64,000 nucleotides of DNA from Nevskia ramosa DSM 11499 (GTDB lineage: Bacteria > Pseudomonadota > Gammaproteobacteria > Nevskiales > Nevskiaceae): assembly GCF_000420645.1 (NCBI RefSeq), contig NZ_ATVI01000006.1, forward strand, positions 806,001 to 870,000, in the 5' to 3' direction. Both the position numbers and the translations under genes were made by a program. The notes below the pieces were generated by a model. That model saw only the letters and a list, made by a program, of their open reading frames with translations. It was not told the DNA's origin and did not search any database. Below, piece by piece: positions 49,981-59,869 of this stretch (position 1 is its first letter; every line of letters begins with the position of its first letter).

Positions 49981-50603
49981 AGAACGACAACTCCCGCCTG
50001 CACTGGGCGCTGGTCCTGCTGGTGGCCGTGGCGCTGATCGCGTCGGCAATCAAGCCTTTCGATCGCATGACCTGGGTCATGGAAGTGCTGCCGGTGGTGC
50101 TGGTCGCACCGCTGCTGTGGTTCAGCCGCCGGCGCTTTCCGCTGACCACACTGCTCTATGTGCTGATCGCCGTGCATGCGCTGGTGCTGATCGGCGGTGG
50201 CGCTTACACCTACGCTCGCGTGCCGATCGGCAACTGGGTGCAGGAGGCGTTCGCGCTGTCCCGCAATCCCTACGACAAGCTCGGTCACCTGCTGCAGGGC
50301 TTCGTGCCGGCACTGGCGACGCGCGAGCTGCTGATCCGCCATCGCATCGTCGTCGGCCACCCGTTCATCGTCGGCCTGCTGTCGGTCTGCGTGGCGATGG
50401 CGATCAGCGCCATCTACGAATTGATCGAATGGGCGGCGGCAGTGGCGCTCGGCCAGAACGCCGACGATTTCCTCGGCACCCAAGGCGATCAGTGGGATAC
50501 CCAGTCCGACATGCTGATGGCGCTGATCGGCTCGACCCTGGCGATGCTGCTGCTCGCCCGTTGGCACGACCGGGCCATCCGGCGGCTGTCGATCCCGCGC
50601 TAG
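49977..50603 (+). CDS. DUF2238-family membrane protein
   Basis: The protein has 208 aa from GTG 49977, overlapping the dmpR stop (GTGA). About six TM helices are visible ([95 protein letters not shown]). The pattern [14 protein letters not shown] and [28 protein letters not shown] is the DUF2238 (YjdF-like) signature. The function is unknown. Coupling to dmpR suggests co-expression, not necessarily a joint role. Confidence 0.85.
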   Translation: MKNDNSRLHWALVLLVAVALIASAIKPFDRMTWVMEVLPVVLVAPLLWFSRRRFPLTTLLYVLIAVHALVLIGGGAYTYARVPIGNWVQEAFALSRNPYDKLGHLLQGFVPALATRELLIRHRIVVGHPFIVGLLSVCVAMAISAIYELIEWAAAVALGQNADDFLGTQGDQWDTQSDMLMALIGSTLAMLLLARWHDRAIRRLSIPR

Positions 50604-50610
50604 GGGAAAT

Positions 50611-51903
50611 TCAGGGAATGGCGGCGAGCGTCAGCCGGCCGGTGGCTCCGAGCAATTGCAGCGCGGCCAGCGAGCGATCGTGCTGGCTGGCGGCGAGATT
50701 GACGGTGGCGGTCAGCAGTTCGCGCTGGGCGTCGAGCAGATCGAGCGTGGTACGGGTGCCGACCGCCTGCTCGCGCTGCACGCTGTCCAGCGCCAGTTCG
50801 CTGGCCTTGACGGAGGCCTCGTAGGCGGCGATCACCTGCGCCGAAGATTGGTACATCGCCCAGGCCTGGGCGATTGATTCGCTCGAGGCGCGCCGGCTGT
50901 CGGCGGCTCGGGCCGCGGCGGCCGAGGCTTCTGCCTTTGCTGCCGAGACGCGCGAAGCGACGGCGCCACCGGCGTAGATCGGCAGGGTCGCTTTCAGCTG
51001 CACGGACCAGTAGGTCTGACGGTCGTAGGTGAACGTGGAATCGTCGGCGTCATTGGCTTCCGCTTCGATCGACAGGCGCGGCAGATGGCCGGCCTGCTCG
51101 GCGCTGATTCGCGACTTGGCGGCGCGGTCTTCGGCATCGGCGGCACGCACGGCCGGCGTATCGGCCGATACCGCGAGCGCTTCGGCGAGCGTCGCCGGTA
51201 CCAGCGGCTTCGGCCAGTCGCCGGGCAGCTGATCCGGCGGCACGCCGACCACGCGCTCATAGGACGCAGCGCTCACCGATTCGGTGGCACGCGCTCGATA
51301 CAAGGTGGCGCCGGCTTCGGCCAGCCGCGCTTCGGCCTGGGCGACGTCTGCCTTGGTCGCTTCGCCGGCATCGAGGCGCTTCCGGCTGTCGTCCAGCGCT
51401 TGCTGAAGGCGCTGGACATTGGTTTCGTTGAGGCCGATCACGGCGCGGTCGCGTTTCACGTCGAGCCAGGCGCTGGCGGCGGCGAACAGCAGTTGCTGCG
51501 CGGTCGCGGCTTCGTTCTGCTCGGCACCTTCATGCTTCGAGCGCGCGGCGTCGACCTGGGCGCTGACCAGTCCACCGCTATACAGCGGCTGGCTGGCGAC
51601 CAGGCCCCAGCTCAGCGGCTGACGGGCACCGGCCTGCGGGAACTGGGCATCGCTGTAGAGCCGCGAGCGGCCGCCGATGACGCTGGCATTGACGCTCGGC
51701 AGGTAGCCGGCACGTGCGGCCTCAACTTCCGCCGCGCTGCCGGTTGCGGAAAGGTGGGCGGCAGCAAGGCGAGGATCCTGCTGGAGCGCGCGTTCGGCGG
51801 CTTCGTGCAGGCTGGTGGCACCGGCTTGCACGGCCGTCAACGACAGGAAAGCGGCGACCGCGACGCGGTTCAGGACGCGGTTGACTTGGGGGCTGCGGTT
51901 CAT
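50611..51903 (-). CDS. TolC-family outer membrane efflux channel
   Basis: The protein has 430 aa from ATG 51903; a longer frame adds 25 residues without signal features. A signal peptide VLNRVAVAAFLSLTAVQAGATS is followed by two OEP repeats with long Ala-rich helices (SLHEAAERALQQDPRLAAAHL, LFAAASAWLDVKRDRAVI). It lies downstream of the TetR gene on the minus strand, opposite the EmrAB-like genes, so the four genes form one tripartite efflux locus. Confidence 0.88.
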   Translation of the reverse strand: MNRSPQVNRVLNRVAVAAFLSLTAVQAGATSLHEAAERALQQDPRLAAAHLSATGSAAEVEAARAGYLPSVNASVIGGRSRLYSDAQFPQAGARQPLSWGLVASQPLYSGGLVSAQVDAARSKHEGAEQNEAATAQQLLFAAASAWLDVKRDRAVIGLNETNVQRLQQALDDSRKRLDAGEATKADVAQAEARLAEAGATLYRARATESVSAASYERVVGVPPDQLPGDWPKPLVPATLAEALAVSADTPAVRAADAEDRAAKSRISAEQAGHLPRLSIEAEANDADDSTFTYDRQTYWSVQLKATLPIYAGGAVASRVSAAKAEASAAAARAADSRRASSESIAQAWAMYQSSAQVIAAYEASVKASELALDSVQREQAVGTRTTLDLLDAQRELLTATVNLAASQHDRSLAALQLLGATGRLTLAAIP

Positions 51904-51919
51904 CTTTCGGATCTTCAAA

Positions 51920-52678
51920 TCAACGGGAATCAGGGCGTCGTGCGCAGCCATGCAGGAACAGGCTGACGACACCGGCAATGTGCTGAGCGGCGTTGCGGCC
52001 AGGCAGGAACGGTTCGAAGCCGAGCAGCGCGCGGTGCTGCGGGTTGGCCTTGACCATCTCGATGAACTGCACGGCGGTGAATTCCGGGTCCGGGCAGATC
52101 AGACGGCCGGCCTCGTGCTGGCGGCGGAAGTAATCGCCGAGCAGCTTGCGCCCGCGCGCCGGGCCGTACTCGTAGAAGCGCTGAGCGAGCGCCGGGAAGC
52201 GCGGCATCTCGGCGATCATGATGCGGAACAGCTCGAGCCGCTTGCGGTCGAGGAACATGGTGACAAGAAACCTGGCCAGCGCGGTGAGCGTGGCTTCGAT
52301 GTCGTCGTCGGCCTGCGCCGGCACCTTGAAGCCCTGCATGAACTCGTCGCAGCGAGCGACGATGATGTCCCCGAACAAACCTTCCTTGCTGCCGAAATAC
52401 CGGTACAGGCTGGCCTTCGAGCCGCCGACCCGGCGCATCACTTCCTCGATGCTGGCGCCTTCGTAGCCGTATTCCAGGAACACGTCGAGCGCCGCGGCAA
52501 GCATCGCATCACGCCGCGCCGTGCCGCGGGCACCAAGTGCTTCCGGTTCCACATTGGCGGCTGCCGGTGAGGGCTTGCCCGGCGCCTTGCGTGCGGGCAG
52601 CCGCATGCCGTTAGGCCTGTCTTGGGCCAGCACGGGTGTCGCGGCTTCAGGCTTTGCGGGAGGTTTGACTTTCGCCAC
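51920..52678 (-). CDS. TetR-family repressor
   Basis: The protein has 252 aa. The N-terminal extension of about 50 residues is Pro/Ala-rich. The HTH is DAMLAAALDVFLEYGYEGASI, then VGGSKASLYRYFGSKEGLF. The C-terminal ligand domain is of the AcrR/C_7 type. It precedes the TolC-like gene by 16 bp and is divergent from the EmrA-like gene, so it likely represses both through the palindrome at 52699-52714. Confidence 0.9.
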   Translation of the reverse strand: MAKVKPPAKPEAATPVLAQDRPNGMRLPARKAPGKPSPAAANVEPEALGARGTARRDAMLAAALDVFLEYGYEGASIEEVMRRVGGSKASLYRYFGSKEGLFGDIIVARCDEFMQGFKVPAQADDDIEATLTALARFLVTMFLDRKRLELFRIMIAEMPRFPALAQRFYEYGPARGRKLLGDYFRRQHEAGRLICPDPEFTAVQFIEMVKANPQHRALLGFEPFLPGRNAAQHIAGVVSLFLHGCARRPDSR

Positions 52679-52698
52679 GTCGGGAGCACAAAATGAAA

Positions 52699-52714
52699 TG
52701 TAACGTTCATTACA
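52699..52714. promoter_or_regulatory. TetR operator candidate
   Basis: TGTAACGTTCATTACA has TGTAA/TTACA arms around a central AACGTT. It lies in the 109-bp gap between the divergent TetR and EmrA-like genes, 21 bp from the TetR start. Confidence 0.55.
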
Positions 52715-52787
52715 CTATCAGCCGGTTTCCGCTGCTGCAAGCAGCTCGACAACCCGCTCTGCAGGAAGCACCCCGGAAGCACTGACA

Positions 52788-53915
52788 ATGGCCACCACGA
52801 TCGATCCTCCCGTTTCCGGGCCCGCTTCCGGCCCCATTGCCGACACCAAGGCTGCCAGCACGCCGCGTCGGTTCCTGCGCCTGGCGATCCCGCTCGTCGT
52901 GCTGATCGCTGCCGGCGTTTTCGGTTGGCATTGGTGGACGGTCGGGCGCTTCTTCGTGTCCACCGACAACGCCTACCTGCGGGCCGACATCAGCGTGCTG
53001 ACGCCGAGAGTCGGCGGCGAAATCGTCACCTTGAAGGTGCGTGACAACCAGGCCGTCGCCGCCGGCGATCTGTTGCTGGAGATCGATCGCCGCGATTACG
53101 CGGCCCGTGTCGACAGCGCCCGCGCCAGCGTTGCCGAAGCGCAGGCGGCACTGGCCGGCAACGGCCAGCAACGCGGCCAGCAGGATGCCGCGATCGCCGA
53201 AGCACGTGCCCAGGTGACGGCCGCCCGTGCCAGCGAAGTGCAGACCCGTGGCGAACTCGATCGTGCCCGCAGCCTGCTGAAGGATGGCGTCGCCACCCGC
53301 CAGCGGCTCGACAACGCCGAAGCCGCGCATCTGAACGCCGTCGCTTCGGTGGCTCGCGCTACTGCTGGCGTACAGGCTGCCGAACGGGCGCTGACCACGC
53401 TCAGCGACAGCAGCCGTGCCCGGCTCGAAGCGGCGCTGGCGGCGTCCGAAGCACAGCTCAAGCTGGCCGAGATCGATCTCGCTTCCACTTCGATCATGGC
53501 CCCGGTGGCCGGCACCGTCGGCGATCTGTCGGCGCGGCTTGGCGAAAGGGTTCAGCCCGGTCAGCGACTGCTGTCGCTGGTGCCGCTCGATCAGCTGTAT
53601 ATCGAAGCCAATTTCAAGGAAACCCAGCTGACCCAGATCCGCATCGGCCAGCCGGTCGAGATCGAGATCGACGCGTTTCCGAACACCGCGCTGCGTGGCC
53701 ATGTCGACAGCTTCTCGCCGGCTTCGGGCGCGGAATGGGCGCTGCTGCCGGCGCAGAACGCCACCGGCAACTTCACCAAGATCGTCCAGCGGGTGCCGGT
53801 GCGCATCGCGCTCGATGACAAGACCGCGCTTGCCGGCCGGCTGCGGCCGGGGCTGTCGGTCGAGGCCAGCGTCGATACGCGCGCCGAGCCTGAAGCCGGC
53901 GCGGCGAAGCACTAA
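52788..53915 (+). CDS. emrA: EmrA/HlyD-type membrane fusion protein
   Basis: The protein has 375 aa. One N-terminal TM helix (FLRLAIPLVVLIAAGVFGWHWW) is followed by a lipoyl/barrel-sandwich split by an alpha-helical hairpin (residues 100-220) and a beta-barrel domain (VQPGQRLLSLVPLDQLYIEANF). It links the inner-membrane pump to the TolC-like channel. The next gene begins 11 bp later. Confidence 0.92.
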   Translation: MATTIDPPVSGPASGPIADTKAASTPRRFLRLAIPLVVLIAAGVFGWHWWTVGRFFVSTDNAYLRADISVLTPRVGGEIVTLKVRDNQAVAAGDLLLEIDRRDYAARVDSARASVAEAQAALAGNGQQRGQQDAAIAEARAQVTAARASEVQTRGELDRARSLLKDGVATRQRLDNAEAAHLNAVASVARATAGVQAAERALTTLSDSSRARLEAALAASEAQLKLAEIDLASTSIMAPVAGTVGDLSARLGERVQPGQRLLSLVPLDQLYIEANFKETQLTQIRIGQPVEIEIDAFPNTALRGHVDSFSPASGAEWALLPAQNATGNFTKIVQRVPVRIALDDKTALAGRLRPGLSVEASVDTRAEPEAGAAKH

Positions 53916-53926
53916 GCATCCGCAAC

Positions 53927-55513
53927 GTGGCCGCGATATCGCCCACTGCTGTCGCGCCGGCCGTCGATGAACGGGCGCTTGCCCGGCTGGCCTGGTTCGG
54001 CTTCATCGCCATGCTGTTCGGCAACTTCATGGCGATCCTGGATATCCAGATCGTCGCTTCGTCGATCAATCAGCTGCAGGCCGGGCTGTCGGCCAGCGCC
54101 GACGAAATCCAGTGGGTGCAGACCTCGTACTTGATCGCCGAAGTGATCGCCATTCCGCTGTCCGGCTATCTGTCACGGCTGCTGTCGACCCGCATCTACT
54201 TCGTCATCTCGGCACTCGGTTTCACCCTCGCCAGCCTCGCCTGTGCGACGGCCTGGAATCTGGAATCGATGATCGTGTTTCGGGTCATCCAGGGGTTTCT
54301 CGGTGGCGGGATGATCCCGACCACCTCGGCGTCGATGTACCTGATGTTTCCGCCGGCCAAACGTGTGCTGCCGCAGGTGCTGTTCGGCCTGATCGCGACC
54401 CTGGCGCCGTCGATCGGGCCGACGGTCGGCGGCTGGCTGACCGAGTCGGCGTCTTGGCACTGGCTGTTCCTGATCAACGTGCTGCCGGGCTTCGCAGTCG
54501 CTTACGCCGTGTGGCATCTGGTGAAGATCGACCAGCCACAGCCGGAACTGCTGAAGGTCATCGATCTGCGCGGCCTGCTGTTCATGGCCGTGTTCCTCGG
54601 CTGCTTCGAATACACGCTCGATGAAGGCCCGCGCAACGACTGGTTCTCGCAGGATTCGGTAGCGGTCTGTGCAGTGCTCGCGGTGCTGGCCGGCATGCTG
54701 TTCTTCCATCGCATGTTCACGGCCGAGCATCCGGTGGTGAATCTGCGCGCCTTCGCTGATCGTAATTTCGCGCTCGGCACCGTGCTGGCGATGTCCGTTG
54801 GCATCAGCCTCTACACGCTGATCTATCTGACGCCGCTGTTCCTCGGCCAGGTGCGCGGCTACAACAGCCTGCAGATCGGCCACGTGATGATCGCCCAGGG
54901 CGTGGCGATGTTCCTCAGCGCGCCGCTGGCCGGACGGCTGGCGAAGCTGATCCGGCCGAAAACCATGCTGGCGATCGGCATCTGCAATGTCAGCATCGGC
55001 GCCTGGCTGAACAGCCGGCTGACTGCCGACTGGAGCGTCGTCGAATTCATCGTGCCGCAGATTTTCCGCGGCAACGGCTTCCTGTTCTGCATGTTCTCGA
55101 TGACCAACATCGCGCTCGGCACGCTGCCGATGTCCGAGGTCAAGAACGCCAGCGGCCTGTTCAACGTGATGCGCAACATCGGCGGTGCGATCGGCCTGGC
55201 GCTGATCAACACGCTGATCAACGAACGCAGCTGGCTGCACTGGCAGATGCTCGGCGAATCGGTGCGCGCCAGCCGTCCGCCGGTCCGCGAGATGCTGGCC
55301 ACCGGCCAGGCCATCACCGGCAGCGAAGCCGGCGCGATGTCGCTGCTGATGCGGCAGATGCAGCAGCAGGTGGCGGTGATGACCTACGGCGACATGTTCG
55401 CGCTGATCTCGATGATGATGGCTTCGGTGCTGCTGATCCTGCCGCTGATCCGCACGCCGCGACCCCAGCCAGGGAATGGTTCGGGCACGGAAGCTGCCAC
55501 CGGCGGTCATTGA
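53927..55513 (+). CDS. emrB: EmrB-type MFS drug transporter (DHA2, 14 TM)
   Basis: The protein has 528 aa from GTG 53927. MAILDIQIVASSINQLQAGLS and IQWVQTSYLIAEVIAIPLSGYLSRLL are the DHA2 motifs, with about 14 TM helices. It exports hydrophobic compounds with its EmrA and TolC partners. In a phenol degrader it may protect against solvents or uncouplers, though that is inferred. Confidence 0.93.
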   Translation: MAAISPTAVAPAVDERALARLAWFGFIAMLFGNFMAILDIQIVASSINQLQAGLSASADEIQWVQTSYLIAEVIAIPLSGYLSRLLSTRIYFVISALGFTLASLACATAWNLESMIVFRVIQGFLGGGMIPTTSASMYLMFPPAKRVLPQVLFGLIATLAPSIGPTVGGWLTESASWHWLFLINVLPGFAVAYAVWHLVKIDQPQPELLKVIDLRGLLFMAVFLGCFEYTLDEGPRNDWFSQDSVAVCAVLAVLAGMLFFHRMFTAEHPVVNLRAFADRNFALGTVLAMSVGISLYTLIYLTPLFLGQVRGYNSLQIGHVMIAQGVAMFLSAPLAGRLAKLIRPKTMLAIGICNVSIGAWLNSRLTADWSVVEFIVPQIFRGNGFLFCMFSMTNIALGTLPMSEVKNASGLFNVMRNIGGAIGLALINTLINERSWLHWQMLGESVRASRPPVREMLATGQAITGSEAGAMSLLMRQMQQQVAVMTYGDMFALISMMMASVLLILPLIRTPRPQPGNGSGTEAATGGH

Positions 55514-55560
55514 GACATGAGCTACAGTCTCGACCAACCCACCCCCTTTTCGCAGTTCCG

Positions 55561-56061
55561 ATGGAGCCGTTCATGTCACTGAAGCCCAAGCTGCGCCACG
55601 CCGTACTCGCTCCGCTGCTGGCGGCGGCGCTGATGGCCGTGCTGCCTGCCGCCACCGCGCAACTGCTGCTGAAGGACGGTCAGGGCTTGGCCGGAGCACC
55701 CAAGGCGGTGCCGGAGAAAGGCAAGGACGACACCTCGCCGGTCACTGAGCTGCCGGAAGTGAAGGTTGAAGGCGAAGTCGACGAACTGACCAAGGGCGAT
55801 CGCAAGCGCCGCAATCAGGCCAAGCGGCTGCCGGGTCTCGGTACCGAGGAAGAACGCAAGCTCGATCGCCTGGAAAAATTGCAGGAGTGGTACGGCGATC
55901 TGCCGAAAGACCCGAACAATCTCAACGACGATTCACAGCGTTTCCTGGAAACCGCCGTCGAGAACAACGACGCCAAGGGCGTGACCCGTCCCGGTTCGCC
56001 GAACAGCGTGCCGCGCCGCAATCCGGCGGATTACAAGGACCCGATCGGCAACAAGCCCTGA
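55561..56061 (+). CDS. Predicted periplasmic protein, charged, unknown
   Basis: The protein has about 166 aa from ATG 55561 (ATG 55573 also possible). A signal peptide (HAVLAPLLAAALMAVLPAATAQ) is followed by a very charged, low-hydrophobicity region (ELPEVKVEGEVDELTKGDRKRR, LGTEEERKLDRLEKLQEWYG) with no cysteine. It is likely partly disordered. No family is recognised. It lies between the efflux operon and the convergent adenosyltransferase gene. Confidence 0.65.
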   Translation: MEPFMSLKPKLRHAVLAPLLAAALMAVLPAATAQLLLKDGQGLAGAPKAVPEKGKDDTSPVTELPEVKVEGEVDELTKGDRKRRNQAKRLPGLGTEEERKLDRLEKLQEWYGDLPKDPNNLNDDSQRFLETAVENNDAKGVTRPGSPNSVPRRNPADYKDPIGNKP

Positions 56062-56077
56062 GATCAGCGTCTAACGG

Positions 56078-56623
56078 CTACTCGCTGCGCTTCCAGCTGA
56101 CTTCCTGGCCGCCGTCCTGGCGGGCCAGCACCCGGCAGCAGACGAACAGATAGTCCGACAGGCGATTGAGGTACTGCGGTACCAGCGGGCTGATCGCCTC
56201 AACGGCATTCAGTGCCCATACCGCGCGCTCTGCGCGGCGCGCGACGGCTCGGGCCAGATGCGCCGCCGCGGCGGCCGGATTGCCACCCGGCAGCACGAAT
56301 TCCTTCAGCGGCGGCAGGGTTTCGTTCAGCGTTTCCAGCTCGCTGTCGATGCGCTCCAGATAGCTTTCCTTGACCAGCTCGAAGCCCGGCATCGACAGCT
56401 CGCCGCCGAGGTCGAACAACTCGTGCTGGGTGCGCGCCAGCGGGGTGCGGATGCCGTCCGGCAGGGTCTGCACCAGCATCAGGCCGACGCAGCAGTTCAG
56501 TTCATCGACATCGCCCATCGCCTGCACGCGCAGGTGGGTTTTCGGCACCCGCTCGCCGCTGGACAGGCCGGTAGTGCCCTTGTCGCCGGTGCGGGTGACG
56601 ATCTTCGACAGTCTGTTGCCCAT
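56078..56623 (-). CDS. Cob(I)alamin adenosyltransferase, PduO/MMAB type
   Basis: The protein has 181 aa from ATG 56623. The N-terminal ATP site SKIVTRTGDKGTTGL, then GDVDELNCCVGL and, towards the end, RRAERAVWAL and LNRLSDYLFV are the PduO family signatures. It makes adenosylcobalamin. The upstream part of the longer frame is non-coding. Confidence 0.93.
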   Translation of the reverse strand: MGNRLSKIVTRTGDKGTTGLSSGERVPKTHLRVQAMGDVDELNCCVGLMLVQTLPDGIRTPLARTQHELFDLGGELSMPGFELVKESYLERIDSELETLNETLPPLKEFVLPGGNPAAAAAHLARAVARRAERAVWALNAVEAISPLVPQYLNRLSDYLFVCCRVLARQDGGQEVSWKRSE

Positions 56624-56775
56624 GAAGCGGTGTCCAGTGGTGGATGTGCAGCGATGGGCGAAATGATAGCAACACATACGATCGGGCCATCGAACCCGGC
56701 CGTCCTGAGCTGCTGCGAGCCGGCGGCGGTTTATCATTCGCCGCCCCGCGTATCTGCGGCCTGCCGGAGTGCTGT

Positions 56776-57564
56776 GTGACCAGTCCTTATCTCGCCGCGG
56801 CGCTGGAAGCCGCCGAAGCCGCTGCAGCGGTGATCCGCATGGCCTATCGCGGCCAGTTCTCGGTGGATTACAAGGCCGATGCGAGCCCGGTGACCGAGGT
56901 CGATATCGCTGCCGAAGCGACAATCAAGGCAGTGCTCAAGAGCCACTTCCCGGACCACGGTTTCTACGGCGAAGAACTGGGACGAGAAGCGGGCGACAAC
57001 GAGCACTTGTGGCTGATCGACCCGATCGATGGCACCAAGAGTTTCGTTCGCGGCTATCCGATGTTCTCGACCCAGATCGCGCTGATGCACCGGGGCGAAC
57101 TGGTGCTCGGCGTGTCCTCGGCGCCGTGCTGGGATGGCGCGCTCGGCGAAGTGATCTTTGCCGAGAAGGGCCAGGGGGCCTGGTGCGACAACCAGCGCCT
57201 GCAGGTGTCGTCGGCCGACACGCTGGCGCAGACCACCTTGTCCACCGGCAATCTCGCGCGGCTGGCCAGAAGCCCGGCCTGGGCGCGGCTCGGCGAGTTG
57301 ATCGGGCAGGTCCATCGCATTCGCGGCTACGGCGATTTCCTGCACTACCATCTGCTGGCCGGCGGCAAGATCGACGCGATCGTCGAGTCCGATGTCAACA
57401 TTCTCGATATCGCCGCGCTCAGCGTCATCGTTCATGAAGCCGGCGGCGTGTTCACCGATCTCGAAGGCCAGCCGCTCGGTCTCGATACCACCAGCGTCTG
57501 CGCCGCCACCCCTGGCCTGCACCAGCAGTTGCTCGACACCCTGCGCTGGACGCCGCCGGCCTGA
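56776..57564 (+). CDS. hisN: HisN-like histidinol-phosphatase (inositol monophosphatase family)
   Basis: The protein has 262 aa from GTG 56776; a longer frame from 56644 adds 44 unlikely residues over the divergent promoter. The metal-binding residues are GEELG, WLIDPIDGTKSF and DVNILDIAAL. The pattern VRGYPMFSTQIALMHRGELVLGV favours the HisN branch over inositol phosphatases or CysQ. It dephosphorylates histidinol phosphate or a similar substrate. Confidence 0.85.
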   Translation: MTSPYLAAALEAAEAAAAVIRMAYRGQFSVDYKADASPVTEVDIAAEATIKAVLKSHFPDHGFYGEELGREAGDNEHLWLIDPIDGTKSFVRGYPMFSTQIALMHRGELVLGVSSAPCWDGALGEVIFAEKGQGAWCDNQRLQVSSADTLAQTTLSTGNLARLARSPAWARLGELIGQVHRIRGYGDFLHYHLLAGGKIDAIVESDVNILDIAALSVIVHEAGGVFTDLEGQPLGLDTTSVCAATPGLHQQLLDTLRWTPPA

Positions 57565-57591
57565 TCCCCTCTTTCTCACCTGGACATCACC

Positions 57592-58392
57592 ATGAGCTAC
57601 GACTACAGCGGCAAGACGGTATTCGTTTCCGGCGGCACCAGCGGCATCAACCTCGGCATCGCCCACGGCTTCGCGAAAGCCGGCGCCAAGCTGGCGGTGA
57701 TGTCGCGCAGCCAGGACAAGGTCGACGCAGCGATCGCCGAACTGAAAGCCCACGGTGGCGAAGTGATCGGCTTCGCGGCTGACGTGCGCGATTACGCGGC
57801 CGTCGATGCCGCGTTCAAGGAAACCTCGCAGCGCCTCGGCAACATCGACGTGCTGATCTCGGGCGCCGCCGGCAACTTCCCGTCGCCGGCGATGGGCATC
57901 TCGCCGAACGGCTTCAAGTCGGTGGTCGATATCGATCTGCTCGGCACCTTCCACGTCGTCCGCGCGGCGTTTCCGTACCTGACCAAGCCGGGCGCTTCGG
58001 TGATCAACATCAGCGCCCCGCAGGCCTGGATCGCGCTGGAGTTCCAGATGCACGTCTGCGCCGCCAAGGCCGGCGTCGACATGGTCACCCGGGTCGCGGC
58101 GATCGAATGGGGCCCGCTCGGTGTGAGAGTCAATTCGATCTCGCCGGGGCCGATCGAAGGCACCGAAGGCATGCGTCGCCTGGCGCCGAACGAGCGGGCC
58201 ACCGAACTGGTCAGGGACAGCGTGCCGATGGGCTGCTTCGGCAGCACCGACGACATCGCCCAGGCGGCGATGTGGTTGTCGAGCCCGCTGGCTCGCTATG
58301 TCACCGGCGTGGTCTTGCCGGTCGATGGCGGCTGGTCGCTGGGCGGCGTCACCGCGATGGGTTCGGGCATCAAGAAAGCGATGGGCGGCTAG
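57592..58392 (+). CDS. SDR, 2,4-dienoyl-CoA reductase-like
   Basis: The protein has 266 aa. GGTSGINLGIAHGFAKAG is the nucleotide motif. The active-site region QMHVCAAKAGVDMVTR keeps the Lys but has no Tyr at the usual site, as in dienoyl-CoA reductases. It starts 27 bp after the phosphatase. An older role in unsaturated fatty acid oxidation is likely. Confidence 0.85.
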   Translation: MSYDYSGKTVFVSGGTSGINLGIAHGFAKAGAKLAVMSRSQDKVDAAIAELKAHGGEVIGFAADVRDYAAVDAAFKETSQRLGNIDVLISGAAGNFPSPAMGISPNGFKSVVDIDLLGTFHVVRAAFPYLTKPGASVINISAPQAWIALEFQMHVCAAKAGVDMVTRVAAIEWGPLGVRVNSISPGPIEGTEGMRRLAPNERATELVRDSVPMGCFGSTDDIAQAAMWLSSPLARYVTGVVLPVDGGWSLGGVTAMGSGIKKAMGG

Positions 58393-58412
58393 CTAGCCGC
58401 AGACGCCCGCGC

Positions 58413-58913
58413 TCAGATCGCGATTTCCGGCTCGCCTTCCTCGGGAGCCTGGACGACGCCATCGGTCAGCCAGCAGTCCTTGTACGGGCCGTCGGGCTGC
58501 TTGCTGAGCGTGAACACGTAGCGATGGACGACGCCGGTACGGTCGATCAGCTCCACACCCTGGATCGCCTGCCGGCCTTCGCTGATCAGCGGCGCCAGCG
58601 TCGAGGCGCGGTGGTTGAGCATGGCCGGATAGGTTTCCCGGATCAGCGCCGCGAAGTGCGCCAGCGGGCCGGTCTGGCTGCGGTTGCCGGGCGAGGCCAA
58701 GGCAAACACGATCGCGAAACCGGCATCACGCACCGGCTTGTCGACATTGGCCAGCGCGGCCAATTGCAGTTGCACGACGGCGGCCGGCGACAGTGCCGGG
58801 TCCGGGCCGATCCCCAGCTTCTTTTCATCGGCCGCGGCCATGCTGCCGGGCAGCAAGGCCAGCAGTGCGAGCAAGCCAGGAATCATGCGCAGCAGCATCG
58901 GTCTCAAAGCCAT
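58413..58913 (-). CDS. DUF4864-type secreted protein
   Basis: The protein has about 166 aa from ATG 58913, with a signal peptide (MLLRMIPGLLALLALLPGSMAAA). The mature part (VVQLQLAALANVDKPVRDAGFAIVFALASPGN, HFAALIRETYPAML) resembles the DUF4864 family. The function is unknown. It is divergent from the protease gene, and the longer frame from 58988 overlaps that gene start. Confidence 0.75.
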   Translation of the reverse strand: MALRPMLLRMIPGLLALLALLPGSMAAADEKKLGIGPDPALSPAAVVQLQLAALANVDKPVRDAGFAIVFALASPGNRSQTGPLAHFAALIRETYPAMLNHRASTLAPLISEGRQAIQGVELIDRTGVVHRYVFTLSKQPDGPYKDCWLTDGVVQAPEEGEPEIAI

Positions 58914-58986
58914 CTGCAACCTCGTAAACTGAATCCACGGAATGCGCCGAATATAGCGTGGCCCGAACCGAGAACTCCGAAAGATC

Positions 58987-59790
58987 ATGAATCGCCGCCC
59001 AAGCCATCAGAAACGCCGTCAGAAATTGTTGCTGAGTCTGTTGACCGCCACCGCCGTCGTCGCCTGCGCGACCTCGCCGCTCGGCCGCAACCAGCTGAAG
59101 CTGTATTCGGATTCCGATCTCGACGAGATGGGCGTCACCGCCTTTGCGCAGACCGCCAAGGAAACGCCGGTGACCACCAACGGCCAGGCCACTACCTACG
59201 TGAACTGCGTGGCCAACGCGATCACCCGCGAGGTCGGCGGCGTCTGGGAAGTGAAGGTGTTCGAGTCCAAGGACGTCAACGCCTTCGCGCTGCCCGGCGG
59301 CAAGATCGGCGTCTACACCGGGCTTCTGCAGGTGGCCAAGGGGCAGGACCAACTGGCCGCTGTCATCGGCCACGAAGTCGCCCACGTGATCGCCGGCCAC
59401 TCGAACGAGCGCGTGTCGCAGCAGCAGGTCACCGGCCTCGGCCTCAACGTCGCGCAGCTGATCGTCGGCGGTGGTGCCGGTGGTGGTGCGCTGATGTCAG
59501 CACTCGGCGCCGGCGCCCAGTACGGCGTGCTGCTGCCGTTCTCGCGTGCCCATGAAAGCGAGGCCGATCTGCTCGGCCTCGACTACATGGCCAAGGCTGG
59601 TTTCGACCCGCGCCAGGCCGTGCAGCTCTGGCAGAACATGGCCCAGGCCGGCGGCCAGAAGCCACCGGAATTCGCATCGAGCCATCCGTCCGACGACACC
59701 CGCATCCGCCAGATCGCTGCGCGCTTGCCGCAGGATTTGCCGGTGTATCAATCGGCGCAGGCGGCGGGGAAAAAGCCGAAGTGCGGCTAA
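58987..59790 (+). CDS. M48-family metalloprotease lipoprotein
   Basis: The protein has 267 aa. The lipobox-like end of the signal sequence is TATAVVAC. The zinc site is HEVAHVIAGH (HExxH), with a third ligand in HESEADLLGLDYM. It resembles LoiP/YcaL-type periplasmic proteases that survey outer-membrane proteins. Confidence 0.92.
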   Translation: MNRRPSHQKRRQKLLLSLLTATAVVACATSPLGRNQLKLYSDSDLDEMGVTAFAQTAKETPVTTNGQATTYVNCVANAITREVGGVWEVKVFESKDVNAFALPGGKIGVYTGLLQVAKGQDQLAAVIGHEVAHVIAGHSNERVSQQQVTGLGLNVAQLIVGGGAGGGALMSALGAGAQYGVLLPFSRAHESEADLLGLDYMAKAGFDPRQAVQLWQNMAQAGGQKPPEFASSHPSDDTRIRQIAARLPQDLPVYQSAQAAGKKPKCG

Positions 59791-59869
59791 CCCATCAATG
59801 GCGCTTGGAGGCGATGTCTAAGCCTACGTTTGAGGAGCCGTGTTCCGAGTCTAGGCGGCATCACACCAC

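Noticed and set aside
48580-50049. 489-aa minus-strand open frame
   Set aside because: It is antisense to dmpR, which has all its motifs intact.
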